NCBI RefSeq assembly: GCF_009389715.1
Contig: NC_052395.1
Coordinates: forward strand, 2,294,001 to 2,358,000
Direction of reading: 5' to 3'
DNA from: Phoenix dactylifera
Taxonomy: Eukaryota; Streptophyta; Magnoliopsida; Arecales; Arecaceae
Length of the DNA: 64,000 nucleotides
Part shown: one piece after another, positions 1 to 10,220 of the stretch
How positions within the stretch are numbered: the first letter of the stretch is position 1
How the letters are laid out: each line of letters begins with the position of its first letter
Notes under the pieces: generated by a model
The model's input: only the letters and a program-made list of their open reading frames with translations
Told to the model about the DNA's origin: nothing
Database searches by the model: none
Made by a program: the position numbers and the translations under genes

Positions 1-942
1 GTCTCCCTTCTCATATCCTCCAAGAAGCTTCCGTTGGGATGTAGCATGGAAAGACGCGCCCGAGTCTATCACCCAAGACTCGTCACAGGTAGATAAAGAT
101 AGAACGAGGGCATCCATATCACCGTCTTCAGCAAGATTTGCCAGATCCTTGCTGACTCCTTTGGTGTGATCGCCTTGCTTCCCTTTAGGAGATTTGCAGT
201 CCCTCCTAAAGTGCCCCGTCTTTCCGTAGTTCCAGCACTTCACTCCCTTGTTCTGAGGTGCTCGAGACCTGCTGGATCTCGACTTCGAGTCGCTTCGAAA
301 TCGACCGTCCTTCTTTTGTCTTCCCCGTTCAGAGGTGTTTAGTACACTTCCAGACGACTCCGTAGCTCCAGAAGATTTCTTTCTTGCTTCTTCACTTAGA
401 AGCACTCCCACAACGTCATCAAAGATCAACTTCCCCGTCGCCGAAGAGTTGCTCACCGCCATCACCAGGCCCTCCCAGCTATCAGGCAATCCGGAGAGGA
501 TTAGCAATGCCCGAATCTCATCGTCAAAACTAATCTCCACTGACTCCAACTGGGCCGTGAGTCCATTGAATTCGTTGAGGTATTCAGCTATGCTGCCGCC
601 ATTTTTCATACGAAGATTAAACAACCTCTTCATGAGAAATACCTTGTTTGATGCTGAGGGTTTCTCGTACATCCGCGATAATGTTGCCATCAACTCCATC
701 GTCGTCTTCTCGTTTTTTATGTTGAATGCCACTTGGGATGCAAGTGACAATCTAATGGTGCCGAGCGTCTTCCGATCGAGGACCTCCCAGTCTTCATCGG
801 ACATCTTCTCTGGTTTCTTTGCTCTACCTCCAAGAGGTAAATAGAGATCCTTCTGGTAAAGGTAATCCTCTATTTGCATCTTCCAAAACCCGAAGTTCGT
901 GCCATTGAACTTCTCAATTCGCACCTTTCCTTCATCCGCCAT
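1..942 (-). CDS. Copia gag-pol polyprotein, N-terminal 314 codons (partial)
   Basis: The frame is open from an ATG at 942 to the window edge. The N-terminus begins MADEGKVRIEKFNGTNF, typical of the Copia gag (UBN2/retrotransposon gag-polypeptide) domain, with the LxG(L/F)PxxW-type motif further along. A basic Arg/Ser/Lys-rich stretch follows, then a zinc knuckle starting at C236 and, at about D293, the retropepsin motif VIDSGASFHAT. The knuckle reads CWNYGKTGHFRRDC, so Tyr replaces the second cysteine of the CCHC pattern (a TGC to TAC change). The product would package genomic RNA in cytoplasmic virus-like particles, and the protease would mature it. The start is chosen because it is the first ATG after the PBS and gives the family N-terminus. 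The rest of pol lies outside the window. Confidence 0.9.
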   Translation of the reverse strand, partial: MADEGKVRIEKFNGTNFGFWKMQIEDYLYQKDLYLPLGGRAKKPEKMSDEDWEVLDRKTLGTIRLSLASQVAFNIKNEKTTMELMATLSRMYEKPSASNKVFLMKRLFNLRMKNGGSIAEYLNEFNGLTAQLESVEISFDDEIRALLILSGLPDSWEGLVMAVSNSSATGKLIFDDVVGVLLSEEARKKSSGATESSGSVLNTSERGRQKKDGRFRSDSKSRSSRSRAPQNKGVKCWNYGKTGHFRRDCKSPKGKQGDHTKGVSKDLANLAEDGDMDALVLSLSTCDESWVIDSGASFHATSQRKLLGGYEKGD

Positions 943-957
943 CGCAGAAAACCAATA

Positions 958-969
958 GCTCTGATACCA
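958..969 (-). promoter_or_regulatory. Primer-binding site (initiator tRNA-Met type), Copia
   Basis: The minus strand reads TGGTATCAGAGC, complementary to the 3' end of plant initiator tRNA-Met, two bases after the LTR end. This fixes the element's direction and its LTR boundary. Confidence 0.9.
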
Positions 970-1474
970 CTTGTTGTCAGCGCCCACGCCGGAACCCACT
1001 CACACCGGCGCCGCCACCGACGTCGGACAAGCAAAGAGAGATACGAACGGATAAGCACTCTCTCGCTCCCTCGACTCCGGACTCAAGGATCACCTCTTCG
1101 CTCCGCCTACGAAGGGCAAAAGATTACCCCGTGGTATCAGTAGGGTAAAACACTTGAGCACCGCAACGGATTATCAAAGATCAAAGAAAGGAGAAGGAAG
1201 AAAATAGCAAAGCAAACACAAAGATGTAACGAGGTTCGGCTACAAATAGCCTACGTCCTCCACCGCTCCAAATCTCAATTAGGATGAACTGATTACAGAG
1301 ATAGCACACACCCGAACGATCACAAGCGATCGATCTACAAGAGATTCACACAGAATTCCCTTTGCACAAGAAGTAGGATCCCAATCCTCTTCTTCTCTAG
1401 AACCCTAGCCTCACAAACAAGAGTCTCTCTCAAATATACGGCCAATTCTATTACCCTAGGGCTCTCATGAGTCC

Positions 1475-1482
1475 TATATATA
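1475..1482 (-). promoter_or_regulatory. Candidate TATA box of the Copia LTR
   Basis: TATATATA lies inside the LTR, downstream (minus strand) of the palindrome array and about 500 bp before the LTR end. That is the expected U3/R layout. The core is self-complementary, so direction is inferred from the element. Confidence 0.55.
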
Positions 1483-1568
1483 GTCTCAAGACCTTCAGAT
1501 GATCATAGCCGTCGAAATACCAACAAAACACCAAAAGAGAACTCATCCGTATGATTTCCCGCGAGCCC

Positions 1569-1828
1569 GAGTCGACTCGGCTGAAGTTCGAGTCGACTCT
1601 GGCACGTCTGGACAATTTCCAGTTTAACTGGCACGATCTCGAGTCGACTCGACTGTGGCTCGAGTCGACTCGACGATGCTTTGAGTCGACTCGACTGTAG
1701 CTCGAGCCGACTCTGACAGTCCAGACAGAAACATGGTTTTTCGGCCTTTCTTCTCTCGGGTCGACTCGACGGACCTCGAGTCGACTCGACTGTTCCCGAG
1801 TCGACACGACTGTAGCTCGAGTCGACTC
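1569..1828 (-). repeat. Array of GAGTCGACTC palindromes in LTR U3
   Basis: Seven perfect copies of the 10-bp palindrome start at 1569, 1590, 1641, 1662, 1683, 1778 and 1819. Near-copies start at 1704 (GAGCCGACTC), 1759 (GGGTCGACTC) and 1798 (GAGTCGACAC). Neighbouring starts are 19-21 bp apart, most often exactly 21, except for two longer steps of 51 and 55 bp. The array begins about 87 bp upstream of the LTR TATA box, where enhancer repeats of Copia elements (for example the Tnt1 U3 repeats) usually lie. Confidence 0.9.
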
Positions 1829-1910
1829 CGACAGTCCGCCAGACAGAACTATGCAGAATTGATTCTCCTTCAATTCTCTTCATCACCAAAGGTCTCCACA
1901 TACCCCAACA

Positions 1911-2316
1911 CAGTCATCTCGTTCCACTTAAGGTAATTATCCATGACGGCTCTCCAATCAAGATACACGCTTGGCTTGGGTTGACCAGCAAAGGTAGGGG
2001 CCTCTACTCTTACGATACGCATCAGCCTCTCATCTAGATTGCGTTGATGATCGGGAGGTGGTTGGTTACTAGGAGGATGGGGAAGGACTATAGGTGGTGC
2101 CGTCAAATCGATTTTAAGTTGGGCTGCAATGAGGGTTAGTGGTTTAGGGGTTCTAGAATTTCGCATGAGCTCACGGATCTCTTGTTTGAATTCCTCGTAT
2201 CCAACCCGCATGGTATCGAGCTGTTCTATGAGAGACCTCAAAATGTCGGAATTCATGGTAGCTACAGGGATTTTAGGTTGATTGAAATAGTACTCCCTAT
2301 CACTACAGATTGGCAT
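1911..2316 (-). pseudogene. Gypsy gag fragment, truncated by Copia insertion
   Basis: The minus-strand frame begins at ATG 2316 or, more like other gags, at ATG 2256 (MNSDILRSLIEQLD). It carries a coiled acidic N-terminus, a proline-rich linker, and then VEAPTFAGQPKPSVYLDW, which matches the start of the retrotransposon gag domain (PF03732 type: xFxGxxxPxxYLxW). The frame runs into the Copia LTR at 1911 and stops inside it at 1870. The remaining gag-pol is not in the window, so this copy cannot make a full product. Confidence 0.8.
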
Positions 2317-3560
2317 GCAATGACGACACTAGGTGATGATGTGAAATGCAGTGTCACTAATACATCCCTAATAAATATGATGCAGGAGCAAATTTGATAC
2401 ACGACAACCTACTAATGCAATTTATTATGATTTCAGAGATCAGCAAGTTTTCACAAGAATAACTTAAAGTTTAAATGTTGCTGATTTTTTATTTCGGTTA
2501 TTCAGAATTAAGGATTAAGATTATTCAATTTAAGAAATTAGATTGCAATCAAGTAGTACAGTTGTTCTGATCCTAGAGTAATTTGATCGAATAATGTTGA
2601 GAAACGTCCTGCTACTAGGGTATGCTAATTTAATATCAAGATTTAATGGGTAATAGGATGGGTTCGGAAGGGAAAGGTTTAATGTTCTGAATTTTGACAA
2701 CAATATAAGTTTTCAAAATGTGACTATCATGTAAGAGAACTAAAACATAATTAAATGAACAAGCCCAAGAAAAAGTGGAAACCTATCACCTGTCGTAGAG
2801 CAGACGACCAAAACCATTTGCTCGTGGCTTCCCAAGTAGTGGAGACGACGACGTAGTGCCGACACTCAATGGGGGCTGATTGCTGAATCCGAGCTGTTCA
2901 GTTGAAATGGACACTAAGAGGATGCTGTTGTGGGCCTGTAGTAGTTGTACAGTGTGAGCCTGAAAGGTCTGCAGGCTTGTGGCTGCAGTTGAGCCCGTGT
3001 AATGAAGAAAGAAGGGTGGGGTGGTATGGCCCTGTTGAGGGGAGGGTGATGGGGCCTGTGTAAGAAAGGGCCTGTTGGGCCCTCAAATTGAATGAGGGAG
3101 TGGGGATGGGTTGGAGCGCGGCGGCGGAAGGGAGAAGATGTAGTTGGGCCCGACGGCTCGGATGGGTTGATGCGGTGTGTGGGCGGACGGGAGAGGGAGA
3201 TGAGGGGCGGATCGTGGCGGCGGACAGGGAGAAGATGAAGAAGGTGGAGCGCGGCGGAAGGAAGAGGGCACGGGCGCAACGGCGGAGGCAGTGAAGGCGC
3301 GGCAGAGGCGGTGGTGGCGCGGCGTGCGAGCTTCGGCGGCGGCGGGAGGTGGCTTGGGCTCGGGCGGCGCGGCCATGGAAAGAGGGAAGAAGGAAGAAGA
3401 TGACAGAGGTAAGGGGGTTTTTTTTCTCTCTCTTTTTTTTCCTTTTTTTTCTTTTTTTTTTTCTTTGCGGATCCGATTGGATTCGGGCTATCGGGCTCGA
3501 CCCGCTCCGATAACCCGCTACGGTCCGTCACATGCAGGTCACGTGACATCCCTTTTTTTC

Positions 3561-3564
<4 letters not shown>

Positions 3565-3602
<38 letters not shown>
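3565..3602. repeat. (CT)n microsatellite
   Basis: Pure CT dinucleotide run of about 38 bp in the leader of the Gypsy-type element. Confidence 0.9.
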
Positions 3603-3606
<4 letters not shown>

Positions 3607-4335
3607 GTTGGAACGGACCCGGGCTAGCGGGTTTTCGGATTTGGGATCTTACCCGTGAAGCGCAGTCCGTCTTCAACCTCCCAACGGTTCAGAAGGGTGT
3701 ACCGATCTTCGCGGCTGGGCCTGCGGGACGGGGCTGCGGCGGCGGAAGAAGATGATGGGGCGGTGGGTTCGGCTCCTCTCCGCCGTGCTTCGCCCGCGGA
3801 CGACGACGGGAGAACGTGGCGGCGCGCTCGGCTGCGACGGTGGGGCAGGAAAAAAAGGGGGCATCGGGTTACACAAGATTGGGCGTATTCTTCTTCTTCT
3901 CGCGCCCGATCGCCGGCCTTCTTCCTCGGGTGCTGTCGGTTTGGGTTCCGGCCGAGGCCAGGGAAGCGAGGAACCCCACCTCAGCCGGACGAGAGGGACT
4001 TTGGATGGGGCGTCCAAACCCCTATCTTCTTCTATTCTTTTGTTTTTTTTGTGTCTTTCCTCTGTAAAGCCTGAGGCCCACATGGTGGCCACAGCCAACA
4101 GCAAATGGTGTTTGTTGATGACGGACTCTGCTTTTGGCAGTGGCTTCCATGGGGATGCGGCGGTTTGCGAGGTGGGGAGGTGGCGGCGGCGACTGAAGGC
4201 GGCGGTGGGCTCAGGTGTGACGACAGGTGGGGAGGGTCTGGTGCAGGGGTTTCTCCCCTTCTGTTCTTTGTGTGAGAACCGAGAGGGGGAAGAGAAAAGG
4301 GGGGATCAAGGCTTTTGCAACAGGGGCAAAGCCGT

Positions 4336-4348
4336 GGCTCTGATACCA
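4336..4348 (-). promoter_or_regulatory. Primer-binding site (initiator tRNA-Met type), Gypsy
   Basis: The minus strand reads TGGTATCAGAGCC, complementary to the 3' end of initiator tRNA-Met, three bases from the LTR end. Confidence 0.85.
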
Positions 4349-4351
4349 AGT

Positions 4352-4744
4352 TGATGTAGCACAACTGCAGGGAAAGAGGAGAAGGAGGAAGAACAAGGGA
4401 GGGAGAAGGAAGAAGAGGTTATAGGGACGCAGGAAGAAGAGAAGGGAAGGAGGAGGAAGAAGAAGAACAAGAAAGAGGCTAGGATTTTTTCATTCAATTA
4501 TCAATTGCCTCATACATGAGAGGGGTGGTCTTTATATAGACCTTACATATTGACCCAATTACATAAAAGTATAAAACCAATTGACCAGTCTAATAACAAA
4601 ATAACGGACCAAATTGACTTGACTAAAACAAAAACAAATAATGCAATAAAAGAAAATAACTCGGACTCAAATGGACCCAATCCGGGTCTGACTCAATCCG
4701 GGGGCTCAGGATCATCTCGACGGAGGGCTCTGATGTCCCCACCA
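4352..4744 (-). repeat. 5' LTR of the Gypsy-type element
   Basis: This 393-bp LTR begins TGGTG and ends CATCA on the minus strand, with the PBS 3 nt beyond. On the minus strand a TATATAAAG box lies near 4530-4540. No second LTR is in view, so the outer end is set by the TG/CA rule and is approximate. Confidence 0.65.
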
Positions 4745-5989
4745 GTTTGCATAAATAAAAATATTATACATATCTAGAATAATTTTATGCATAAATATTA
4801 TCTGGTTATCCATGTGTTAATGGTTTAACTCCAGCTCACATCCAAATACTGTTATAAGACCTGCATTTTTAAAGTAGCTTCAAAGACCAAATTCATGGAT
4901 CAAGCTTCAAAATCTTTTTTTTTTTTTTAACTTGCATGATATAGCATTATTGGAGATCAAGCCGCACTGTGTCATCATCGTATTATTGCTAATTTGTTTT
5001 AAACCATGAAAAGAGGGTTATGTAGTTTGACACCTATTTTGATATGCAATGAAAATCTTATTTGCTTGTAGTGAAAACCTTGAATTAGTATTCCATATTA
5101 ACTTTCTGCACTTTTTATGCATTTATTCTTTCTATATTTCTTTCTTTTATCGCATTGGATGTTGTAAACACTTGACATGATGCCCAGAATTATACGAATA
5201 ATATAAGACAGCCTTCAGCATTTATAATTAGAAATTTCTAATAGTATTTTATGCCTAAAGCAGCTCTAATTCACTAAAACATACGCGTATGGAGCTTTAA
5301 TAAAACTCTTGAGAGGCTGAATGAAAGCAAGAGGATCATGTTAGCTGCTTTACTAATCTGACTCATAAAATTAAGATTTTTTTTTTCGGCTATCAAAGGG
5401 AGCCTAAGCACTATTATTCACAATCCGAGTAAACAAAATAGAGCTACAGTCTGCACCAATAAGGGCTAGTACAAGACTCGAAAATTGTTCTTGAACTGGG
5501 AAATAAAACTATGACTCTTTCGGATAGCCAATCTCCCTACAGACATGGGAACCATTAAAAGGTCTTTAATGTATCAAACAGTGCTTTAGTGTTTAGAAAA
5601 TGAAAACAGTCCTTCACTTTCATTTTAGAGACATTACACAACATTATTGATGCTTCGTATAATAAAAGTTCCCTTTTTCTCATAGATGAACAATATAATT
5701 TTCTAAGAATAGGACCATTAGTAACCATTCTTCTAGCACTTCACATTCAATCCAGAATTATTTTTATAGTGCTGTAAAGCAAGCTCGCAAGATGAACTGT
5801 TTGATTTTTTTTTAAAATTTATTCAAGTATGTGATTATTGCTGTAAGTTGGATCTGAAATTTTTGCTGCCGAAGGATCAACAAACCTCAAAATGACATAG
5901 AAATTGGTTTTCTATTTATGCTGTTTTTCTTTGAAATTAATGGCTCTCTTCTATCAAAGAAGATGGAGGAAAAGTCGATGAGTTTTTCA
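4745..5989. other. Intergenic, no gene seen
   Basis: A/T-rich sequence with many stops in all frames. I see no coding domain, tRNA or complete transposon. Confidence 0.6.
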
Positions 5990-6540
5990 TAGTTTTTGAT
6001 ATACCTTCAAACCGGCTATGGCTCACTAGAAGGTCCAACCAATCAAAACACACCACGATCCTAATATGTGGCAGATCGGAAGCGGCCACTGGGCAAGCCC
6101 AGCACCATATCGCCAAACTTGCATATTAGAAGCTCCTTATAATTAGCTGCGTCCTAACAAGGGGACCTAATGATCATCGAGATCTCACCAATGTGATAGG
6201 AAAGATGTCGTCCACGTGCAAAGCATCCACACCTGATGTCTAGGCCGTACGCTAGCCAATCACTTCTATGCCCTAATTCTTTGGTGATAGGTAAGCTCCT
6301 CCACTGATTATACACAACATAGAGAGGAGGCAGAGGAGGTAAGAAAGTAAAAAGAACACCCTAACAAACTAAAAAACAACCCCTTCTGTTTTCTGATAAC
6401 TACACTAACTTAAGTATCGGAAGATCCCATGTTGGATATGCTCCGGCCAGAAGGATTTCTTTTCTCTATGCTGTTTCAGGTCGGTGCACTTCCAACCAAC
6501 AGGGATCTCAGCCACAGTGACCGAGTGTTGCTCACCTTCT
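5990..6540 (+). repeat. Probable Gypsy (Tat/Ogre-like) LTR remnant
   Basis: The stretch has the general look of the R-U5 part of plant Gypsy LTRs: a long C/A-rich region, a CTAACTTAAG-type motif near 6407, then a pyrimidine-rich end before GTCGGTGCAC near 6481. No PBS or matching LTR was found, so this rests on resemblance only. Confidence 0.35.
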
Positions 6541-6802
6541 CCAACCCCAGCCGAAGCAGCCGACCACCGAGCTCTCCAGCGTCGTCATGCCATTTTCTAT
6601 AGTGCCTGAGGCCAATCAGTTCTTAGTGGCAACTATTCTTTTTTGTTTATTTAATTTCTGCACCAAAATAGTCTTGTTTTTTTTTCAATTTGATAACTTG
6701 AATCTTTGTCATCGGAATCTCTCTTTTTTCAAAGGTACTATTGTTACCACCGCTGTGGTTACCAAATGTTTGATATATTGCCTAGATGATGCCATTTATG
6801 GA

Positions 6803-7230
6803 TGAGCTGTGCCAAAATTGCTCATCTATCGCCCAATTCACCGGCCCATATGGATGAGCTGGGCCCATATGGCCCAATTCATCTATCTTTTCCGTAGACC
6901 TATTGGCAGGCCGTTCATTTCCAGTCTAACAATCGCCTTGTTTTCCTGTCCAAATGGTCATTCATAGCCCAGTTGTCAGGCCCAGATGCTTGCCCATGTC
7001 AGGCCCACTGCTTTAGTTTGCATTCCCAAAAGAGCTTGTTGTGAGTTGTGACCGATTTCGCAGGCCCAGTGTTCGGTAACTATGTTAGGCCCAAAATAGG
7101 CCTGTTGTGTTGTTAAAGCCAGCCCCAAGTAAACCAGATATCTACGTGCAGCCAATCACTAGTTAAAAGTGGCACTTGTGTAGCCCAAATCCAATTGTTT
7201 TAAGTGTCGCCCAAGCCAGACCCCATCTGC
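6803..7230. repeat. GGCCCA-rich block
   Basis: A stretch unusually dense in GGCCCA/TGGGCC and GCCCAA words, including a local inverted arrangement around 6843-6890 (GATGAGCT ... ATTCATC). It runs directly into the 60-bp tandem repeat, so both may belong to one decayed element. No ORF of note. Confidence 0.5.
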
Positions 7231-7313
7231 AATTAACCTAAGGAAACTCAAATTGGACCATGAGTGCAGTCCAAATGCTATCATGCGATGCAACCATTTG
7301 ATATGAGAAATGA

Positions 7314-7610
7314 GCCATATGCCAAGAAATCATCAAAATGGGACCAAACCATATGCCTTCATGGTGGCTTAGCCCAATGAGAAGATTTGAGAAATGGGTC
7401 CATAACCATATGCCTTTAGGCTTTAGGTTGGTTTGTCCCAAAAAGAAGATCTGAGGAATGAGTTGTAGCCGTGTGCCTTCAAGGTGGCATAGCCTGAAAA
7501 GCAAAATTTTCAAGAACGGGTCCTAGCCATTATGCTTTCGGGGTGGTTTAGCCCAAAAATCCAAGTTTAAAGATCAAATCTCTAGCCATATTCCTGCGGA
7601 GCGGTAGGGG
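7314..7610. repeat. Diverged tandem repeat, about 60-bp unit
   Basis: A unit containing CCATATGCCTTC...GTGGCTTAGCCCAA recurs with anchors near 7351, 7408, 7471, 7531 and 7589 (steps of 57-63 bp). Copies differ by many substitutions, so the array is old. Confidence 0.75.
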
Positions 7611-8863
7611 GCATGGCCATTGTTGAGCCATTTAAACTCAATTGAATTGCAACGCGAATGTATTTTTTTTTATTTCAATTTGCGTTTGCATTTTCTTGAG
7701 GTCTCTTAATTGGAGGTATCCTAATGCTAAAGGGATAATTAACCGTAGGTTCTTGAACCTGCGGGAAGCCATAGACCCACATTATCAAAAAAAAAAAAAA
7801 ACACCCTTCCATAGGGTCAATTTGACGGGATAACCATAAAAAGCAACTTAATTTACCCCTGGCTCTACTTCTATCTCAAGCCTCTAATTATAAATCTCTG
7901 GGTCGTGATATGTTTTGTTCGGGACATCATATGGAATAAGGCTGATGCAATCACTCAAAGCATGCAAGAGGAAGCATAGTTATTTGGAATTGATGGAACC
8001 TGCCGATTGTCAGGGGGCCGAAGTTGGCATGTTTGGGATGTAGATTTATCTGCTATCAGGCAAAAAAACCCTTTTCTTGATGATATGCTTTAAAAATACT
8101 GGTGATGTTCAAGTCGCATTCCCCGGATGATAGATCGCATGACAAAATAATAGAGGAACTATAGAAGGAGTTTAAGATGCAAAACATATCTTAAGGCAGG
8201 GCTGGTCCAACCCTCAGTCCAAGGCCCACCGCAGGAAAGTCTTCAAAGACAAAATGGAAAGAAAAAAGCCTTTCTGTAAGTCCGCCTTAGGCCGACTTAT
8301 CGTAGAAAAAACCTTAAAGACAAAATGGCCTTAGGCCCTCAAATACATTGGGCTGCTTCTGTTAAGGCTCATGGTATTTGTGTGGAGTTTACGTATCTTT
8401 AACTTTGAGAGGGATTGTTGATCATGTAAAGGAAGAGTTGTAGATTAATTGTTGTTTGTCTATATAATTTGCTTGTTCTTATAGCATTTTTCTCTGCAGT
8501 GACTTACTGGAATGGGTTGTACTTGCCAACATGTGAATAATAAAGACCTTAGATTGATGAAACTTGTTGTTACATATTTTTCAAAGTAGATTTAGTAAAT
8601 ACATTCTTCAATTTAGTCTGCACGCTCATCCTTTTCTTCTTCTTTTCTGGTCATTAATTATACAGTAAAAAAAAAAGAGCAATATGCTTAAAAGAAGAGC
8701 GAAGAAAATGAACCTCGAGACATGCTCTGCATTTATGTTATATTGGAATTGAATATCAAGATTGAAGGTGTGTTGCTTGGCATATACAATATATAGTTTG
8801 ATTTCGTCTAATTAATTTTTTTTATTATTTACATCTCTTAAGAAAAGTATTTTTGTATTTTTT
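7611..8863. other. Intergenic, no gene seen
   Basis: A/T-rich sequence with poly-A/T tracts (7787-7801, 8667-8676). No domain recognised. Confidence 0.55.
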
Positions 8864-9332
8864 TTCTTAGAAAGAATTTTTTGCTTGAATACCCTCGTAA
8901 ATATTGAATTTTGCATGAATATCTTTCCAAAATTAATATTTACATGTATATCCTCGTAAAACACTTATTTTACTATTCTACCCTTTTTACTTGTATTTTT
9001 GTATATGTACCCACACCATCTAACATCATTAAAAAATTAACAGTTTCAAATTAAAATAACTAAAATATCCTTAATAGATAGATATGCAAAGAAAAATATT
9101 TATAAGGTGATCACGATAGAGACAAAAAATAATTTCAAAATATTATTTTATTTTTAATTAAAATAAATATAATTTTTATTAACGGTGTTAGAAGAACCGT
9201 TTATATTAGGAGCATTTGTGCAAAAATAGTGTTTTATAAGGATACAGAAAAAAAATATAAATTTTAAGAAAGTATTCACGCAAATTTAAATTTTTAGAAG
9301 GATATTCATGCAAAAAAATCTTTCTTAGAAAG
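8864..9332. mobile_element. Foldback MITE with long terminal inverted repeats
   Basis: The left arm from 8864 (CTTAGAAAGAATTTTTTGC, then TGAATACCCTCGTAAA) matches the reverse complement of the right arm ending at 9332 (CTAAGAAAGATTTTTTTGC, then TGAATATCC). Similarity continues for roughly 100 bp per arm. The total of about 470 bp and the lack of coding sequence fit a non-autonomous element. No clear target duplication was identified, so the superfamily is open. Confidence 0.75.
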
Positions 9333-9529
9333 ATGGGGAAGTAGATGCAAACTCTTTTCTACCTAATTTGTTATGAAAATAATTAGAAACAAGAGTTAGT
9401 GATATGTAGTAGTAAAGAGAATAAGAAGAAGAATGTAGATGAAGGTGAATCGCTTTATGTTTGTCTAGGAATAAGTCTCGTATGGGCGAGAATATTGTCC
9501 TTATCAAGATAAATTTCATGGCCGTGCTT

Positions 9530-10220
9530 TCACTAAATTTCCGCGCTTTTTTTCCTCTTTGCGACGGGAACGGCTCGATTTCGCCCCCCACGGTCCACAG
9601 CTCGCAAGCAGTGTACACGTCACGAAACTTAACAGGTAACGCCGCCACTGATAGGCTATAGCTTTAGGCTAACGTCAAAATTTAGTGATCACGCGATGCA
9701 CGTGGTGTAGACCCGTATGCTCCATCTCGAAAGGAATGGCACCGCAAGGCGATGCGGACATCGTGGGCCCCGTGGCGCTTTCATCACCCACGTGGCAACA
9801 TCGCATCGGGCCTCCACCAATTCTCTCTCCATCCTGAGGGTAAAGAGACAACGACGGGCCGAAAGAGCTCGATGGGAGCAGGGCCCCACCGCTGTCCCCG
9901 TTCGTCCTCCTGGAGTGGCATCTGACTCTGAAAAGAAATGCGGACCCCACAGAAAGGCATCGCGCCACACGTGGCTCCGGCACCGGGCCACCCTCTGCCA
10001 TCGCGGGCCCCGATTCGCTCTGATCCGGGTGTGACGGCTAGATGCTGCCACGTAGCCGCACAACTTCACATCGACGCTGGAGACGTGTCCGGCGTCCATT
10101 CCGCTGCGGTGGCCGGCGGCAAAGATCTCCTTTCTGGTGGAGGTTTCTACGCCTACGCGGCCGTTTCTGGGTGGCCGTTATGATCGTTGGGACGCCCTGG
10201 AGATCTCATAGGCTCGGAGG
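9530..10220. promoter_or_regulatory. GC-rich promoter-like island with G-boxes, no gene attached
   Basis: About 700 bp of GC-rich DNA in A/T-rich surroundings. It holds three CACGTG G-boxes (9699, 9789, 9968) and three GGGCCC palindromes (9765, 9881, 10005). These words are typical binding sites for bZIP/bHLH and TCP factors. Overlapping ORFs on both strands show no domain. No exon was found on either side, so function is unproven. Confidence 0.4.

Larger units (their letters stand above)
1..1910 (-). mobile_element. Copia LTR retrotransposon, 5' part (LTR, PBS, gag, start of protease)
   Basis: Read on the minus strand, this shows in order an LTR (1910 to 972), a primer-binding site (969 to 958) and a gag-pol reading frame open from 942 to the window edge. 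The LTR termini are TGTTG and CAACA on the minus strand. The outer 5-bp flank is CAGTC (1911-1915); the matching duplication would lie outside the window. The insertion point cuts the gag of a Gypsy element that continues at 1911. The open gag frame suggests a fairly young copy. Confidence 0.9.
972..1910 (-). repeat. 5' LTR of the Copia element
   Basis: This 939-bp LTR has inverted ends TGTTG/CAACA and lies 2 nt from the PBS. A TATATATA core at 1475-1482 reads on the minus strand as a plausible retroelement TATA box, which puts the start of R near 1445. Upstream of it, in U3, lies the array of GAGTCGACTC palindromes (1569-1828). The second LTR is outside the window, so the ends rest on the terminal motif and the PBS spacing, not on an LTR-LTR match. 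Confidence 0.8.
1911..4744 (-). mobile_element. Gypsy-type LTR retrotransposon, 5' part, split by the Copia insertion
   Basis: On the minus strand: a short LTR (4744 to 4352), a PBS (4348 to 4336), a leader of about 2 kb that is partly GC-rich, and the start of a gag frame cut at 1911 by the Copia LTR. The leader holds a (CT)n tract at 3565-3602 and T- and A-runs near 3420-3465. The long ORFs in the GC-rich part (2914-4364) overlap on both strands and show no recognisable domain, so they are not called. LTR length and gag style resemble chromoviral Gypsy elements; the exact lineage is not determined. Confidence 0.7.

Noticed and set aside
1131..1140. Second TGGTATCAG match (plus strand)
   Set aside because: It lies inside the Copia LTR, has the wrong strand and no LTR end beside it, so it is not a PBS.
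1451..1901. Two minus-strand ORFs of 132-140 codons in the left LTR
   Set aside because: Same artefact of the palindrome array; the region is LTR U3.
2914..4364. Many overlapping ORFs in GC-rich DNA on both strands
   Set aside because: Low-complexity Pro/Ser/Arg translations with no domain; the stretch is the leader of a Gypsy-type element.
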